The notes beneath the pieces were generated by a model. It had not been told where the DNA came from, did no database searches, and saw nothing but the letters and a program-made list of their open reading frames with translations. This document shows positions 8,314-16,955 of a stretch of DNA of 64,000 nt, in pieces. Every line of letters starts with the position of its first letter. Positions within the stretch are counted from its first letter, which is position 1. A program made the position numbers and the translations under genes. The DNA comes from Streptomyces actuosus (GTDB lineage Bacteria > Actinomycetota > Actinomycetes > Streptomycetales > Streptomycetaceae), in assembly GCF_016921115.1 (NCBI RefSeq), contig NZ_JAFFZS010000026.1, positions 49,463-113,462 on the forward strand, read 5' to 3'.

Positions 8314-9000
8314 ATGTCCACCGGCTCCGCGAAGGTGGCCCGGGACGCCGTCCACCATCCGCTGTTCGCCCGCTGCTACGCGCGGCTGAGCGTGACGGCC
8401 GAGACCCGCATGGGCATGGCCGGAGTGCGCGAGCGGCTGCTCGCCGGGCTGTCCGGGCGGGTGATCGAGATCGGCGCGGGCAACGGACTGAACTTCGCGC
8501 ACTATCCGGAGACGGTCTCCGAGGTCGTCGCGATCGAACCCGAGCCCCTGCTGAGGAGGCTGGCCGTGGAGGCCGCCCTGCGGGCCGACGTGCCCGTCGA
8601 CGTCGCGCCGGGCGCCGCGGAGGCCCTGCCGGTCAAGAGCGAGGCCTTCGACGCCGCGGTGGTCTCCCTGGTGCTGTGCAGCGTGCGGGACGTGCCGCAG
8701 GCCCTGGCCGAGGTGCGCCGGGTACTGCGTCCGGGTGGCGTCGTGCGGTTCTTCGAGCACGGCCGCGGCGGGGGCCGGGCGATGCGGGTCACGCAGCGTG
8801 CGCTGGACGCGGCGGTGTGGCCGCTGCTGAACGGCGGCTGCCATCTGTCCCGGGAGCCGGTCGCCTCGCTGCGCGCGGCCGGCTTCGCCCTGGGGCCGTA
8901 CCGGCAGGTGATGATGCCGCAGGAGGGGCCGCGGCTGCCGACCTCGCACTGCGTGCTGGGCACGGCGTGGGCACCGCAGGACGGGCCGCGCCGGGCCTGA
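8314..9000 (+). CDS. Class I SAM-dependent methyltransferase
   Basis: A 228-residue Rossmann methyltransferase. Motif I is IEIGAGNGLNF (about residues 52-62), followed by the acidic motif VVAIEPEP and the post-motif VVSLVLCSVRDVPQAL; the LRPGGVVRFFEHGR block is that of UbiE/phosphatidylethanolamine-methyltransferase-like proteins. The C-terminal GCHLSREPVASLRAAGF also occurs in METTL7-like small-molecule methyltransferases. The substrate is unknown. GGGAGG lies upstream of the ATG. It converges on the toxin-like gene at 9018. Confidence 0.9.
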   Translation: MSTGSAKVARDAVHHPLFARCYARLSVTAETRMGMAGVRERLLAGLSGRVIEIGAGNGLNFAHYPETVSEVVAIEPEPLLRRLAVEAALRADVPVDVAPGAAEALPVKSEAFDAAVVSLVLCSVRDVPQALAEVRRVLRPGGVVRFFEHGRGGGRAMRVTQRALDAAVWPLLNGGCHLSREPVASLRAAGFALGPYRQVMMPQEGPRLPTSHCVLGTAWAPQDGPRRA

Positions 9001-9021
9001 TCGGCACGCGGGGCCGATCAG
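8997..9021. terminator. Shared hairpin terminator spanning both convergent stop codons
   Basis: Perfect 8-bp arms CTGATCGG (8997-9004) and CCGATCAG (9014-9021) flank a 9-nt loop. The methyltransferase TGA (8998-9000) lies in the left arm and the stop of the converging gene (9018-9020, minus strand) lies in the right arm, so one hairpin serves both directions. Confidence 0.6.
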
Positions 9022-9392
9022 ACCGTCCAGCGGCGCAGTTCCTCGGCGATGACGTGGACCGACGCCTCGCCGCTCTTGACCAGTCGGGCCAGGTCGCGGA
9101 CCTGCACGGGCGAGGTGGCGACCTTCAGGCCGCTGGCCACGAGGTAGGCGTAGGCGACGGCCGAGGCGAACAGGGCGTTGGAACGCTCCAGTGCGGGCAC
9201 GTGGATCAGCAGTTGGAGCAGCGCGGCGGCCCGCGCGTGCGGGGTGTCGTAGACGGGCACGTCGAAGATGTCGGCGCGGTGCCGGGCGACGGCGGCGACG
9301 AGGGCTCCCCAGTCCGTGACCTGGGGATCGCCGGGGGTCTTCTGCTCGGCGAGCATGAGCAGCCAGGAGAGGTCGATCCTGAGCTCGTTCAA
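9018..9392 (-). CDS. Doc/Fic-like toxin component of a toxin-antitoxin-like pair
   Basis: A 124-residue all-alpha protein of the family annotated in Streptomyces as fic-family toxin component: LSWLLMLAEQKTPGDPQVTDWGAL, then HVPALERSNALFASAVAYAYL, then KSGEASVHVIAEELRRW. The region that should carry the Fic motif HxFx(D/E)GNxxR is degenerate: a His is retained but the GNKR loop is not recognisable. AMP or phosphate transfer is therefore doubtful. It follows the ribbon-helix-helix gene by 4 nt on the same strand, the usual antitoxin-toxin order. Confidence 0.72.
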   Translation of the reverse strand: MNELRIDLSWLLMLAEQKTPGDPQVTDWGALVAAVARHRADIFDVPVYDTPHARAAALLQLLIHVPALERSNALFASAVAYAYLVASGLKVATSPVQVRDLARLVKSGEASVHVIAEELRRWTV

Positions 9393-9396
9393 CGGA

Positions 9397-9642
9397 TCAG
9401 CGCTTCCGGCCCTCGCCGTGCCGGGCCTCGCCGCCCGCCCCGAACTCCTCGGCGAAGACGGACTCGTAGCTCTTCATGAAGTCGGCGGCGGCCTCCACGA
9501 AGGTGCGCCCCGCCTCCCCCGTGTCCTGTCTGACCAGTTCCTCGATGTAGCGGTTGACGCTCATGCCGCGGGCCAGCGCGCGTTCCCGGGCGGCGCGGGC
9601 GGTGTCCTCGTCCACACGCACGTTCAGCTGGGTCTTCGCCAT
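9397..9642 (-). CDS. Ribbon-helix-helix antitoxin-like protein
   Basis: An 81-residue protein. The N-terminal 40 residues (AKTQLNVRVDEDTARAARERA, then GMSVNRYIEELV) fit the Arc/MetJ ribbon-helix-helix DNA-binding fold, with a beta strand followed by two helices. The charged C-terminus (ADFMKSYESVFAEEFG) is probably the disordered toxin-binding tail. It is upstream of, and 4 nt from, the Doc-like gene. It should repress its own operon and neutralise the partner. Confidence 0.78.
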   Translation of the reverse strand: MAKTQLNVRVDEDTARAARERALARGMSVNRYIEELVRQDTGEAGRTFVEAAADFMKSYESVFAEEFGAGGEARHGEGRKR

Positions 9643-9781
9643 GACCTCGACGCTAGCGCCGGACCGCTAGCAACGGCAAGCGCGGACTCCTGCCGGGGGC
9701 GGATACCGGATGTGGGCGGGGTCACACTAGGCTCGGGCGGGACACGGCAGTCGCACCGTCCACCCGAGCGAGGAGGCAGCC

Positions 9782-10618
9782 TTGCCCTCACCTGCTGCGG
9801 AGCACGCCCAGGAGAAGGCCCCGACGGACGGGGTGGCGGCCCGCGCCCGCGGGCTGACGAAGGCCTATGGACAGGGCGAGACGACGGTACTGGCGCTGGA
9901 CGCCGTGGACGTCGACATCGCGCGCGGCCGGTTCACGGCCGTCATGGGCCCGTCGGGCTCCGGAAAGTCCACGCTGATGCACTGTCTGGCGGGGCTGGAC
10001 ACGGTCTCCGCCGGTCAGGTGTGGCTCGGCGACACCGAGATCACCGGGCTGCGGGACCGCGAGCTGACCCGGCTGCGGCGGGACCGGATCGGCTTCATGT
10101 TCCAGTCCTTCAATCTGATTCCCACGCTGACCGCGCTGGAGAACATCACCCTGCCCATGGACATCGCCGGCCGGAAACCGGACCCGGCGTGGCTGGACCA
10201 GGTCGTCGACACCCTCGGCCTCCGCGACCGGCTCGGACACCGGCCGGCGCAACTGTCCGGCGGACAGCAGCAGCGGGTGGCGTGCGCCCGGGCTCTGCTG
10301 TCCCGCCCCGAACTCGTCTTCGCGGACGAACCCACCGGCAACCTCGACTCCCGGGCCGGCCTGGAGGTGCTCGGCTTCCTGCGGGAGGCCGTCGACGACC
10401 TGGGCCAGACCGTCGTCATGGTCACCCACGACCCGGGCGCCGCCGCCCACTCGGATCTGGTGCTCTTCCTCGCCGACGGACGGATCGTAGACGAGATGGA
10501 GCAGCCCACCGCGGCAGCGGTGCTGGAACGGATGCGGCTGTTCACCGGGCGCGCTCCCAGGACGGCGGAGACCGACGCGGACGTCCGGCGCGTCGCCGAG
10601 ACGGCCGGAGAGGACTGA
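9782..10618 (+). CDS. ABC transporter ATP-binding protein (MacB/LolD type)
   Basis: A 278-residue ATPase with a full set of motifs: Walker A GPSGSGKST, Q loop MFQSFNLIP, signature LSGGQQQRVACARAL, Walker B LVFADEPTGNLDS, H loop VTHD. The TTG at 9782 has GAGGAGG 8 nt upstream and gives about 25 extra N-terminal residues before the first strand. The following FtsX-type permease starts 4 nt after its stop, so they form a two-gene exporter of the MacB/mechanotransmission class. The substrate is unknown. Confidence 0.93.
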   Translation: MPSPAAEHAQEKAPTDGVAARARGLTKAYGQGETTVLALDAVDVDIARGRFTAVMGPSGSGKSTLMHCLAGLDTVSAGQVWLGDTEITGLRDRELTRLRRDRIGFMFQSFNLIPTLTALENITLPMDIAGRKPDPAWLDQVVDTLGLRDRLGHRPAQLSGGQQQRVACARALLSRPELVFADEPTGNLDSRAGLEVLGFLREAVDDLGQTVVMVTHDPGAAAHSDLVLFLADGRIVDEMEQPTAAAVLERMRLFTGRAPRTAETDADVRRVAETAGED

Positions 10619-10622
10619 ACCC

Positions 10623-13190
10623 GTGCTCAAGGCGACGCTCCGGAGCTTTCTGGCCCACAAGGGCCGACTGGCGCTGTCCGCGCTGGCCGTCGTCCTGTCC
10701 GTCGCCTTCGTCGCGGGCAGTCTGATCTTCTCCGACACGGTCTCCCGCACCTTCGACCGCCTCTTCGCCTCCACGGCCGCCGACGTGACCGTGGCCCCCG
10801 AGGACGACCTGCGGTCGCAGCTGCCCTCCGGCGCCGTCGCGACGGTGCCGGCCTCGCTCGCCGCGCAGGTGGCACGGGTCGACGGGGTCGCTTCGGCACA
10901 CGCGGACGTCAGCGTGGAGAACGTCACGGTCGTCGACAGCCGGCGCCGGTCCGTCGGACCGACCACGGGCCCGCCCACCATCGCCCGCGACTGGGAGGTC
11001 ACCGGCCGCAGCCCCGTCGAGCTGACGTCCGGCCACGCCCCGCACGGCCCGGACCAGGCCCTGGTGGACGCGGACACCGCCGACCGCAAGCACGTGCGGA
11101 TCGGCGACACCCTCACCGTGCTGGCCCAGCCCGGCTCCTTCCGGGTGCAGGTCGTCGGCATCGCCACGTTCACCACCACCAACCCCGGCGCGGCCCTCGT
11201 CTATCTCGACTCCGCCGTGGCCGGGGAGAAGCTGCTGGGCTCCGCCGAGCGCGCCACGAGCATCTCGGCGGACGCGGCACCGGGTGTGTCCGACACCGAG
11301 CTCAAGCGACGCATCGGCGCGGCGATCGGCACCGGCGACTACGCCCTGAAGACCGCCGACGAACGGGCCGCGTCGGCCACCGAGCAGCTCGGCACGTTCC
11401 TCGACGTGATCAAGTACGTGATGCTGGGATTCGCCGGGATCGCCGTCCTGGTGGGTGTGTTCCTGATCGTCAACACCTTCTCGATGCTCATCGCGCAGCG
11501 CACCCGCGAACTCGGCCTGCTGCGTGCCCTCGGCGCCGACCGGCGGCAGGTGCGGCGGTCGGTGCTGACCGAGGCGACACTGCTGGGGGTGGCCGGGTCC
11601 ACGCTGGGGCTGGCGGTCGGCATCGCGCTCGCGGTGGGGCTGATCCGCCTCATGGGCGTCTTCGGCATGAACCTGAGGGCGACCGAGCTGGTCGTGCGCT
11701 GGCCCACGCCGGTGACGGCCTACGTCGTCGGGATCGGGGTCACCTTCGTCGCGGCGTACCTGCCGGCCCGGCGTGCGGCCGCCGTCTCGCCGATGGCGGC
11801 GCTCCAGGACGCCGAGACATCAGGCGCGGGACGGCCGCTGCGGACGCGGGCGGTGGCGGGCGGGATCGTCGGCGCGGCCGGCGCGGCCGCACTGGCGGGC
11901 TGCGTCGCTTCGTCCAGGACGGCGTCCGCGGCCTCGCTGCTCGGGCTCGGCGTCTTCCTCACGCTGATCGCCACGGTGATCGCGGGCCCGCTGCTGGTGC
12001 GCCCGGTCATCCGGGTGCTGGGCGCGGCGTTCCCGGCCCTGTTCGGGTCCGTCGGGCGCATGAGCCAACGCAACGCCCTGCGCAATCCGCGCCGCACCGG
12101 TGCGACCGCCGCCGCGCTCATGGTGGGTCTCGCCCTGGTCGGCGGCATGTCGGTGGCCAGCGCCTCCATGTCGAAGTCGTTCGACCGGCAGATCGACCGC
12201 ACCCTGGGCGCCGACTTCGTCGTCCAGAACGCCAACTTCATGCCGTTCCCGCAGGAGATCACCGACAAGGTCCGCGCCACGGACGGCGTGGGCCTGGTCG
12301 TACGGCAGCGCTTCGCTCCCGTCGCCGTACGGCTGCCCGACGGCACCCGGGTGAAGACGTCCGCGGCGGGCTACGACCCGCAGATCGACGAGGTCGCCCA
12401 CATCACCTACACCGCGGGCGACTCGGCCGCGGCACTCGCCGCCGGCGGCATGGGCATGGACGCCGGCTTCGCCCGCGACCACGGAGTCCGGGCGGGCAGT
12501 GTCGTCCCGGTGGAGTTCCCCGGCGGCCGGACGGCCCGGCTGAGGGTCGGCGCGCTCACCGACCAGGAGCAGGCCGAGGGGTTCGGCCCGCAGGGCGGAC
12601 TGTTCCTCGGCCTCGCCACGGTCGAGAAGTACATTCCCGGCGGCCAGGACTCCGCGCTGTACGTCAACGCCGCCGCCGGCACCGGCGCCGACGCACTGCG
12701 CGCCGGCCTGGAACGGACGCTGGCCCCGTACCCGCAGGTGCAGGCGCGCGACCAGGCCGACTACAAGAAACTCGTGCACGACCAGATCGCGGTCCTGCTC
12801 TACCTCGTCTACGCCCTGCTGGGGCTGGCGATCGTGATCGCGGTGCTCGGGGTCGTCAACACGCTCGCCCTGTCGGTCGTCGAGCGCACCCGGGAGATCG
12901 GGCTGCTGCGCGCGATCGGACTGGCAAGGCGGCAGTTGCGCCGGATGATCCGGCTGGAGTCGGTGGTGATCGCGGTGTTCGGGGCGGTGCTGGGGCTCAC
13001 GCTGGGACTGGTCTGGGGGGTGTGCACCCAGCAGGTGCTGGCCCTGCAGGGAATGACGGCACTGGCGATCCCGTGGGGCACGATCGTGGCGGTGGTGATC
13101 GGCTCGGCGGTGGTCGGTGTGGCGGCGGCGCTGCTCCCGGCGTTGCGGGCCTCGCGCATGAACGTGCTGGCGGCCATCGCGCACGAGTGA
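10623..13190 (+). CDS. FtsX-family ABC transporter permease
   Basis: An 855-residue permease built from two FtsX units. Residues 15-40 are a TM helix, then a large extracytoplasmic MacB-PCD-like domain (about 45-250). A three-TM FtsX domain (about 265-390) contains NTFSMLIAQRTRELGLLRALGA. A second TM and extracytoplasmic domain (about 430-700) and a second FtsX domain (about 715-850) with NTLALSVVERTREIGLLRAIGL follow. Such proteins move lipids, peptides or antibiotics, or transmit ATP-driven movement to the cell surface. It is read from GTG 10623, 4 nt after its ATPase. Confidence 0.93.
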   Translation: MLKATLRSFLAHKGRLALSALAVVLSVAFVAGSLIFSDTVSRTFDRLFASTAADVTVAPEDDLRSQLPSGAVATVPASLAAQVARVDGVASAHADVSVENVTVVDSRRRSVGPTTGPPTIARDWEVTGRSPVELTSGHAPHGPDQALVDADTADRKHVRIGDTLTVLAQPGSFRVQVVGIATFTTTNPGAALVYLDSAVAGEKLLGSAERATSISADAAPGVSDTELKRRIGAAIGTGDYALKTADERAASATEQLGTFLDVIKYVMLGFAGIAVLVGVFLIVNTFSMLIAQRTRELGLLRALGADRRQVRRSVLTEATLLGVAGSTLGLAVGIALAVGLIRLMGVFGMNLRATELVVRWPTPVTAYVVGIGVTFVAAYLPARRAAAVSPMAALQDAETSGAGRPLRTRAVAGGIVGAAGAAALAGCVASSRTASAASLLGLGVFLTLIATVIAGPLLVRPVIRVLGAAFPALFGSVGRMSQRNALRNPRRTGATAAALMVGLALVGGMSVASASMSKSFDRQIDRTLGADFVVQNANFMPFPQEITDKVRATDGVGLVVRQRFAPVAVRLPDGTRVKTSAAGYDPQIDEVAHITYTAGDSAAALAAGGMGMDAGFARDHGVRAGSVVPVEFPGGRTARLRVGALTDQEQAEGFGPQGGLFLGLATVEKYIPGGQDSALYVNAAAGTGADALRAGLERTLAPYPQVQARDQADYKKLVHDQIAVLLYLVYALLGLAIVIAVLGVVNTLALSVVERTREIGLLRAIGLARRQLRRMIRLESVVIAVFGAVLGLTLGLVWGVCTQQVLALQGMTALAIPWGTIVAVVIGSAVVGVAAALLPALRASRMNVLAAIAHE

Positions 13191-13510
13191 GCCGACCGGC
13201 CGCCGGGCGGCGGCAGCGGTCGTGGGGAGGCGCGAGGCCGCGCCCCGGCCGACCGCTCGCCCGGTCGGTGGAGGCCGCCGTCGTGGAGCCCTCCTGCCCG
13301 GCGGGGTCGGACGGCCGGACCGTCGGCAGGACGGGAAGGGGGACTGCGGCCCGGCGGCTGCCGGCCCGGGCGGCGGGCGGACCCGCGGGCCGTCCGTCCT
13401 CCCCGGCCCCGCCGCCCCGCGGGCCGTGGATGCGGCGGACGGTCCCCGGGCCGCCGGTCCGCATCGTGGAATTCCGGGCCCCGGTCCGACCCGCGTGGTG
13501 GGATCGCGGC
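13191..13510. other. Gene-free spacer
   Basis: About 320 bp of GC-rich DNA between the permease and the GNAT gene. Nothing recognisable is present beyond GC-rich inverted repeats; the open frame upstream of the GNAT start is Pro/Arg/Gly-rich and lacks homology features. Confidence 0.5.
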
Positions 13511-13936
13511 ATGTCCGATCTGCGCATACGGGCCGCGACGCCCGCCGACCTCGACGCCGTGCTGGCTTTCTGGAAGTCGGCCGCCGAGGGCACGAGCATC
13601 AGCGACGACCGCGCCGGGGTGGAGCGGCTGGTCGACCGCGATCCCGAGGCCCTGCTGCTCGCCGAGCGGAGCGGGGACATCGTGGGCACGGTCGTCGCCG
13701 GCTTCGACGGCTGGCGCTGCCACCTCTACCGGCTCGCGGTCCACCCCGGGCACCGCCGTCGCGGCGTCGCGACGGCACTGCTCGCCGCCGCCGAGGAACG
13801 CTTCGCGCGGCTCGGCGGGCGGCGCGCGGACGCGATGGTGCTCACGGACAACGAGCGGGCACGCCACGCCTGGCGCGCGGCCGGGTACGCGCCCGAGGAG
13901 CACTGGCGCCGCTGGGTCAAGCCCCTCACCGACTGA
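13511..13936 (+). CDS. GNAT family N-acetyltransferase
   Basis: A 141-residue single-domain acetyltransferase. The acetyl-CoA-binding motif A is LAVHPGHRRRGVATALLAAAEE (RRRGVA loop), preceded by the strand IVGTVVAGFDGW and followed by LTDNERARHAWRAAGYAP. The ATG at 13511 begins the beta-1 strand LRIRAATPADLDAV; no coding extension upstream is credible. The acceptor is unknown. Its stop codon is part of a terminator hairpin. Confidence 0.88.
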   Translation: MSDLRIRAATPADLDAVLAFWKSAAEGTSISDDRAGVERLVDRDPEALLLAERSGDIVGTVVAGFDGWRCHLYRLAVHPGHRRRGVATALLAAAEERFARLGGRRADAMVLTDNERARHAWRAAGYAPEEHWRRWVKPLTD

Positions 13937-13944
13937 GGGGCTTT
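13919..13944 (+). terminator. Rho-independent terminator containing the GNAT stop codon
   Basis: A 10-bp perfect stem AAGCCCCTCA (13919-13928) / TGAGGGGCTT (13934-13943) with loop CCGAC is followed by T. The TGA stop (13934-13936) opens the right arm, so the last three codons form the left arm. Confidence 0.8.
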
Positions 13945-13994
13945 GCCGACCCTTTACCATTGGGGGCGGATCCGGAGCCGTTCCGGGTCGAAGC

Positions 13995-14016
13995 GGACCG
14001 GTACCGGTACCGGTCC
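13995..14016. promoter_or_regulatory. 22-bp perfect palindrome upstream of the CNNM operon
   Basis: GGACCGGTACC is followed directly by its exact reverse complement; internally this is three tandem ACCGGT hexamers. It sits 133 bp before the first CNNM gene and just after the terminator of the preceding gene, where an operator would be expected. Confidence 0.4.
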
Positions 14017-14148
14017 CCCGACGGAAAGGTGTGAGCGTCCGCCCATGGGCGAGCCTCCCAGTACCCGACATCGCCGGACCCGCTGCCGCCGCAGGCGACG
14101 TCGCGCGATCCTCCCGGCCCTGCCCGATCATGGGACGGAGGTGACCCG

Positions 14149-15492
14149 ATGACCGAAGTGCTCCTGCTGCTGGTGGCGATCCTGCTGTCGCTCGCCTGCG
14201 GCGCCTTCGTGGCAGCGGAGTTCTCGCTGACCACGGTCGAGCGCGGCGAGCTGGACCGAGCCGTGGAACGCGGTGAGCGCGGCGCCTCCGGCGCGCTGAA
14301 GGCGGTCCGCAACCTGACCTTCCAGCTCTCCGGCGCTCAGCTCGGCATCACCGTCACCAACCTGGTGGTCGGCATGCTCGCCGAGCCGTCGATCGCCAAG
14401 CTGATCGCCGGCCCCCTGGAGGCACTGGGCATCTCCTCGTCCGCCGCGAGTTCGCTGGCGCTGGTCCTGGGCACCGGGCTGTCGACCGTGTTCCTGATGG
14501 TCGTCGGCGAGCTGGTGCCGAAGAACTGGGCGATCTCCTCGCCGCTGGCGGTGGCCAAGCGGGTGGGCAGTGCGCAGCGCTGGTTCAGTGCCGCCTTCCG
14601 GCCCTTCATCTCCCACCTGAACAACACCGCCAACCGGGTGGTGCGCCGTTTCGGACTGGAGCCGGCCGAGGAGCTGGCCTCCGCGCGTGGACCACAGGAG
14701 CTGGCGGCGCTGGCCCGGCACTCGGCGAAGAAGGGCGCGCTGGAGGCCGACACCGCCGAGCTGTTCGTCCGCACCCTGAACCTCGCCGACCTGACGGCGG
14801 AGAACGTGATGACGCCGCGGGTGCAGGTCATCGCCCTGGACGCGCGGGCGACCTGCGAGGACGTGGCGAACGCGACGCGGGCGACCGGGCTGTCCCGGTT
14901 CCCCGTCTACCGCGGCAGCCTCGACACCGTCGTCGGCACCGCGCACGTCAAGGACGTCCTGGCGGTGCCCGCCGCGCGGCGTCTGCACGTGCCGGTGTCC
15001 GAGCTGATGCGCGAGCCGCTGCTCGTCCCGGAGTCCCTCACCGTCGACCGGCTGCTGGACCGGCTCTCGGGCCGGCGCACCATGGCCGTCGTCATCGACG
15101 AGTACGGCGGCACCGCCGGCGTGGCCACCCTGGAGGACATCGTCGAGGAGGTCGTCGGCGAGGTCCGCGACGAGCACGACCCGCACGAGACCCCCGACCT
15201 CGCCCCGGCAGGCACGGACCAGGACGGCCGCGCCGTCTACTCCGCGGACGGCGCCGCGCGCGTCGACCAGCTCGCGCGGGTCGGCCTGAAGCCGCCGGAG
15301 GGGCCGTACGAGACGCTCGCCGGACTCGTCGCCGCCGGTCTGGGCCGTATCCCGGACGTCGGCGACACCCTCCAGGTCGGCGGCTGGCGGCTGGACGTCG
15401 TCGACGCCTCCGGACGCAGGGCCGCCAGGGTGCTGCTGCACGCGCCGCTCGACGACGAGAGGGACGGGCACGAGAAGGAGGCCGGCCGATGA
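14149..15492 (+). CDS. CNNM/CorC-type membrane protein (hemolysin family)
   Basis: A 447-residue protein with an N-terminal DUF21/CNNM transmembrane domain (residues about 1-190: LLLLVAILLSLACGAFVAAEFSL, SGAQLGITVTNLVVG, VVGELVPKNWAIS). A CBS pair (about 215-335: NVMTPRVQVIAL, SRFPVYRG, MAVVIDEYGGTAGVATLEDIV) and a C-terminal CorC_HlyC transporter-associated domain (about 355-440) follow. Homologues mediate or regulate Mg/Co efflux; the old hemolysin name is misleading. GGAGGTGACC precedes the ATG. It overlaps the next, paralogous gene by ATGA. Confidence 0.93.
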   Translation: MTEVLLLLVAILLSLACGAFVAAEFSLTTVERGELDRAVERGERGASGALKAVRNLTFQLSGAQLGITVTNLVVGMLAEPSIAKLIAGPLEALGISSSAASSLALVLGTGLSTVFLMVVGELVPKNWAISSPLAVAKRVGSAQRWFSAAFRPFISHLNNTANRVVRRFGLEPAEELASARGPQELAALARHSAKKGALEADTAELFVRTLNLADLTAENVMTPRVQVIALDARATCEDVANATRATGLSRFPVYRGSLDTVVGTAHVKDVLAVPAARRLHVPVSELMREPLLVPESLTVDRLLDRLSGRRTMAVVIDEYGGTAGVATLEDIVEEVVGEVRDEHDPHETPDLAPAGTDQDGRAVYSADGAARVDQLARVGLKPPEGPYETLAGLVAAGLGRIPDVGDTLQVGGWRLDVVDASGRRAARVLLHAPLDDERDGHEKEAGR

Positions 15493-16505
15493 CCGCCGTG
15501 CAGCTGCTGATCGGCCTGGCCACCCTGGTCCTGAACGCCTTCTTCGTCGGCGCCGAGTTCGCCCTGATCTCGGTCCGCCGCTCCCAGATCGAGCCGCACG
15601 CGGAGACGGGCGACCGGCGGGCCAGGAGCGTGCTGTGGGGCCTTGAGCACGTCTCCGCGCTGATGGCCGCGGCCCAGCTCGGCATCACGCTGTGCACGCT
15701 GGTGCTGGGTGTGGTCGCCGAACCGGCGATCGCCCACCTGCTGGAGCCGGTCTTCCGGGCCGTCGGCGTGCCGAAGAGCGCCGGACACGCGGTGTCCTTC
15801 GTCATCGCGCTGTCCCTGGCCACCTACCTGCACATGCTGCTGGGCGAGATGGTGCCGAAGAACATCGCGCTCGCCGAGCCGGTGCGCACGGCCCTGGTGC
15901 TCGGGCCGCCGCTGGTGACACTGTCGCGGGCACTGCGGCCGGTGATCTTCACGATCAACGCGTTCGCCAACGCGCTGCTGAAGCTGATGCGGATCGAGAC
16001 CAAGGACGAGGTGACGGCGACCTTCTCGGACGCCGAGCTCGCGCAGATCGTCAAGGACGCGGGCGAGGCCGGCCTCATCGACGAGCGCGCCAGGGAACGA
16101 CTGCACGACGCCTTGGAGCTGGGCAGAAGGCCGGTGCGGGACGTCGTGCTCCCGCTGGAGCGGGTGGTGTACGCGCGGGTGGGCGTGACGCCGGAGGAGT
16201 TGGAGGGGCTGTCGGCCGAGTCCGGGTTCTCCCGCTTCCCCGTCGTGGACGAGGGGCGCCGCATCGTCGGCTACCTGCATGTGAAGGACGCGCTCGACGC
16301 CTCGCCTCGGGACGTGCCGTTCCGGCTGCGGGACATGCGGCCCATCGCCCGCGTCCGGGAGACCACGCCCCTGGACGACGTCCTCACCGCGATGCGCGGC
16401 AGCCGCACCCACGTGGCGGCCGTCCTGGGGGCCGACGGCCGACTGGCGGGTCTGGTGACGATGGAGGACGTGCTGCGCGAGCTGTTCGGCCAGCCGGCGA
16501 CCTGA
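15489..16505 (+). CDS. Second CNNM/CorC-type membrane protein
   Basis: A 338-residue paralogue of the upstream gene with the same DUF21 domain (LNAFFVGAEFALISVRRSQIE, AAQLGITLCTLVLGVVAEPA, LLGEMVPKNIALA) and CBS pair (RDVVLPLERVVYARVG, FPVVDEGRRIVGYLHVKDAL, VTMEDVLRELFG), but without the C-terminal CorC_HlyC domain. The start is fused to the stop of the first gene (ATGA). Tandem CNNM pairs of this long/short type recur in actinobacteria and may work as a heterodimer. Confidence 0.93.
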   Translation: MTAVQLLIGLATLVLNAFFVGAEFALISVRRSQIEPHAETGDRRARSVLWGLEHVSALMAAAQLGITLCTLVLGVVAEPAIAHLLEPVFRAVGVPKSAGHAVSFVIALSLATYLHMLLGEMVPKNIALAEPVRTALVLGPPLVTLSRALRPVIFTINAFANALLKLMRIETKDEVTATFSDAELAQIVKDAGEAGLIDERARERLHDALELGRRPVRDVVLPLERVVYARVGVTPEELEGLSAESGFSRFPVVDEGRRIVGYLHVKDALDASPRDVPFRLRDMRPIARVRETTPLDDVLTAMRGSRTHVAAVLGADGRLAGLVTMEDVLRELFGQPAT

Positions 16506-16527
16506 GAGGACGGTTCGCAGACCCCCT

Positions 16528-16579
16528 GGGGCGGCCCCGGGGCGGGGCCCGGGACCGCCGGGCGGGGCGGCCCCGGGGC
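16528..16579. repeat. 16-bp direct repeat in GC hairpin region after the CNNM operon
   Basis: GGGGCGGCCCCGGGGC occurs at 16528-16543 and again at 16564-16579, 23 bp after the stop codon. Each copy is largely self-complementary, so this interval probably serves as the operon terminator. Confidence 0.5.
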
Positions 16580-16682
16580 CGGTCCGGTCCGCGCCCGGGC
16601 AGGCAAGGGGAGCGGAGGCGGCCCGGGACCTGGCAGAGCCGCCCGGGGGGTGCCTCTATGTCCTTCGTCAAGCCCGAGCTGG

Positions 16683-16847
16683 TCATGCGACGGCTGCTTC
16701 GGGGGTTCGTGATTCGTAGAAGGTGCCGTCGCGGAGCATGGCGAAGAGCACGCTGATGCGGTGGCGGGCGAGACGGAGGACGGCTTGGGTGTGGGTCTTC
16801 TTGCGGGCGCGTTGTTTGTCGTAGTAGGCGCGGGAGACGGGGTCGTG
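16683..16847 (-). pseudogene. C-terminal remnant of an IS110-family transposase
   Basis: The last 54 codons of a frame ending at 16683 read HDPVSRAYYDKQRARKKTH, QAVLRLARHRISVLFAMLRDG and TFYESRTPEAAVA, the conserved C-terminus of IS116/IS110/IS902 transposases. Everything upstream in that frame is antisense to the SGNH hydrolase gene and does not resemble a transposase, so the DEDD catalytic half is missing. The stretch CTATGTCCTTCGTCAAGC (16656-16673), outside the stop, resembles the non-coding end of such elements (inference). Confidence 0.8.
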
Positions 16848-16955
16848 CGGGGCGGCTCTGTCGACTCGGGCGTGCTGGTCCGGTCGGGCGCGCTCGGGGT
16901 GGTCTCCGGGGTGACCGACCGCTGGGTATGGAGCTCGGATACCATCGGTGGCGCC

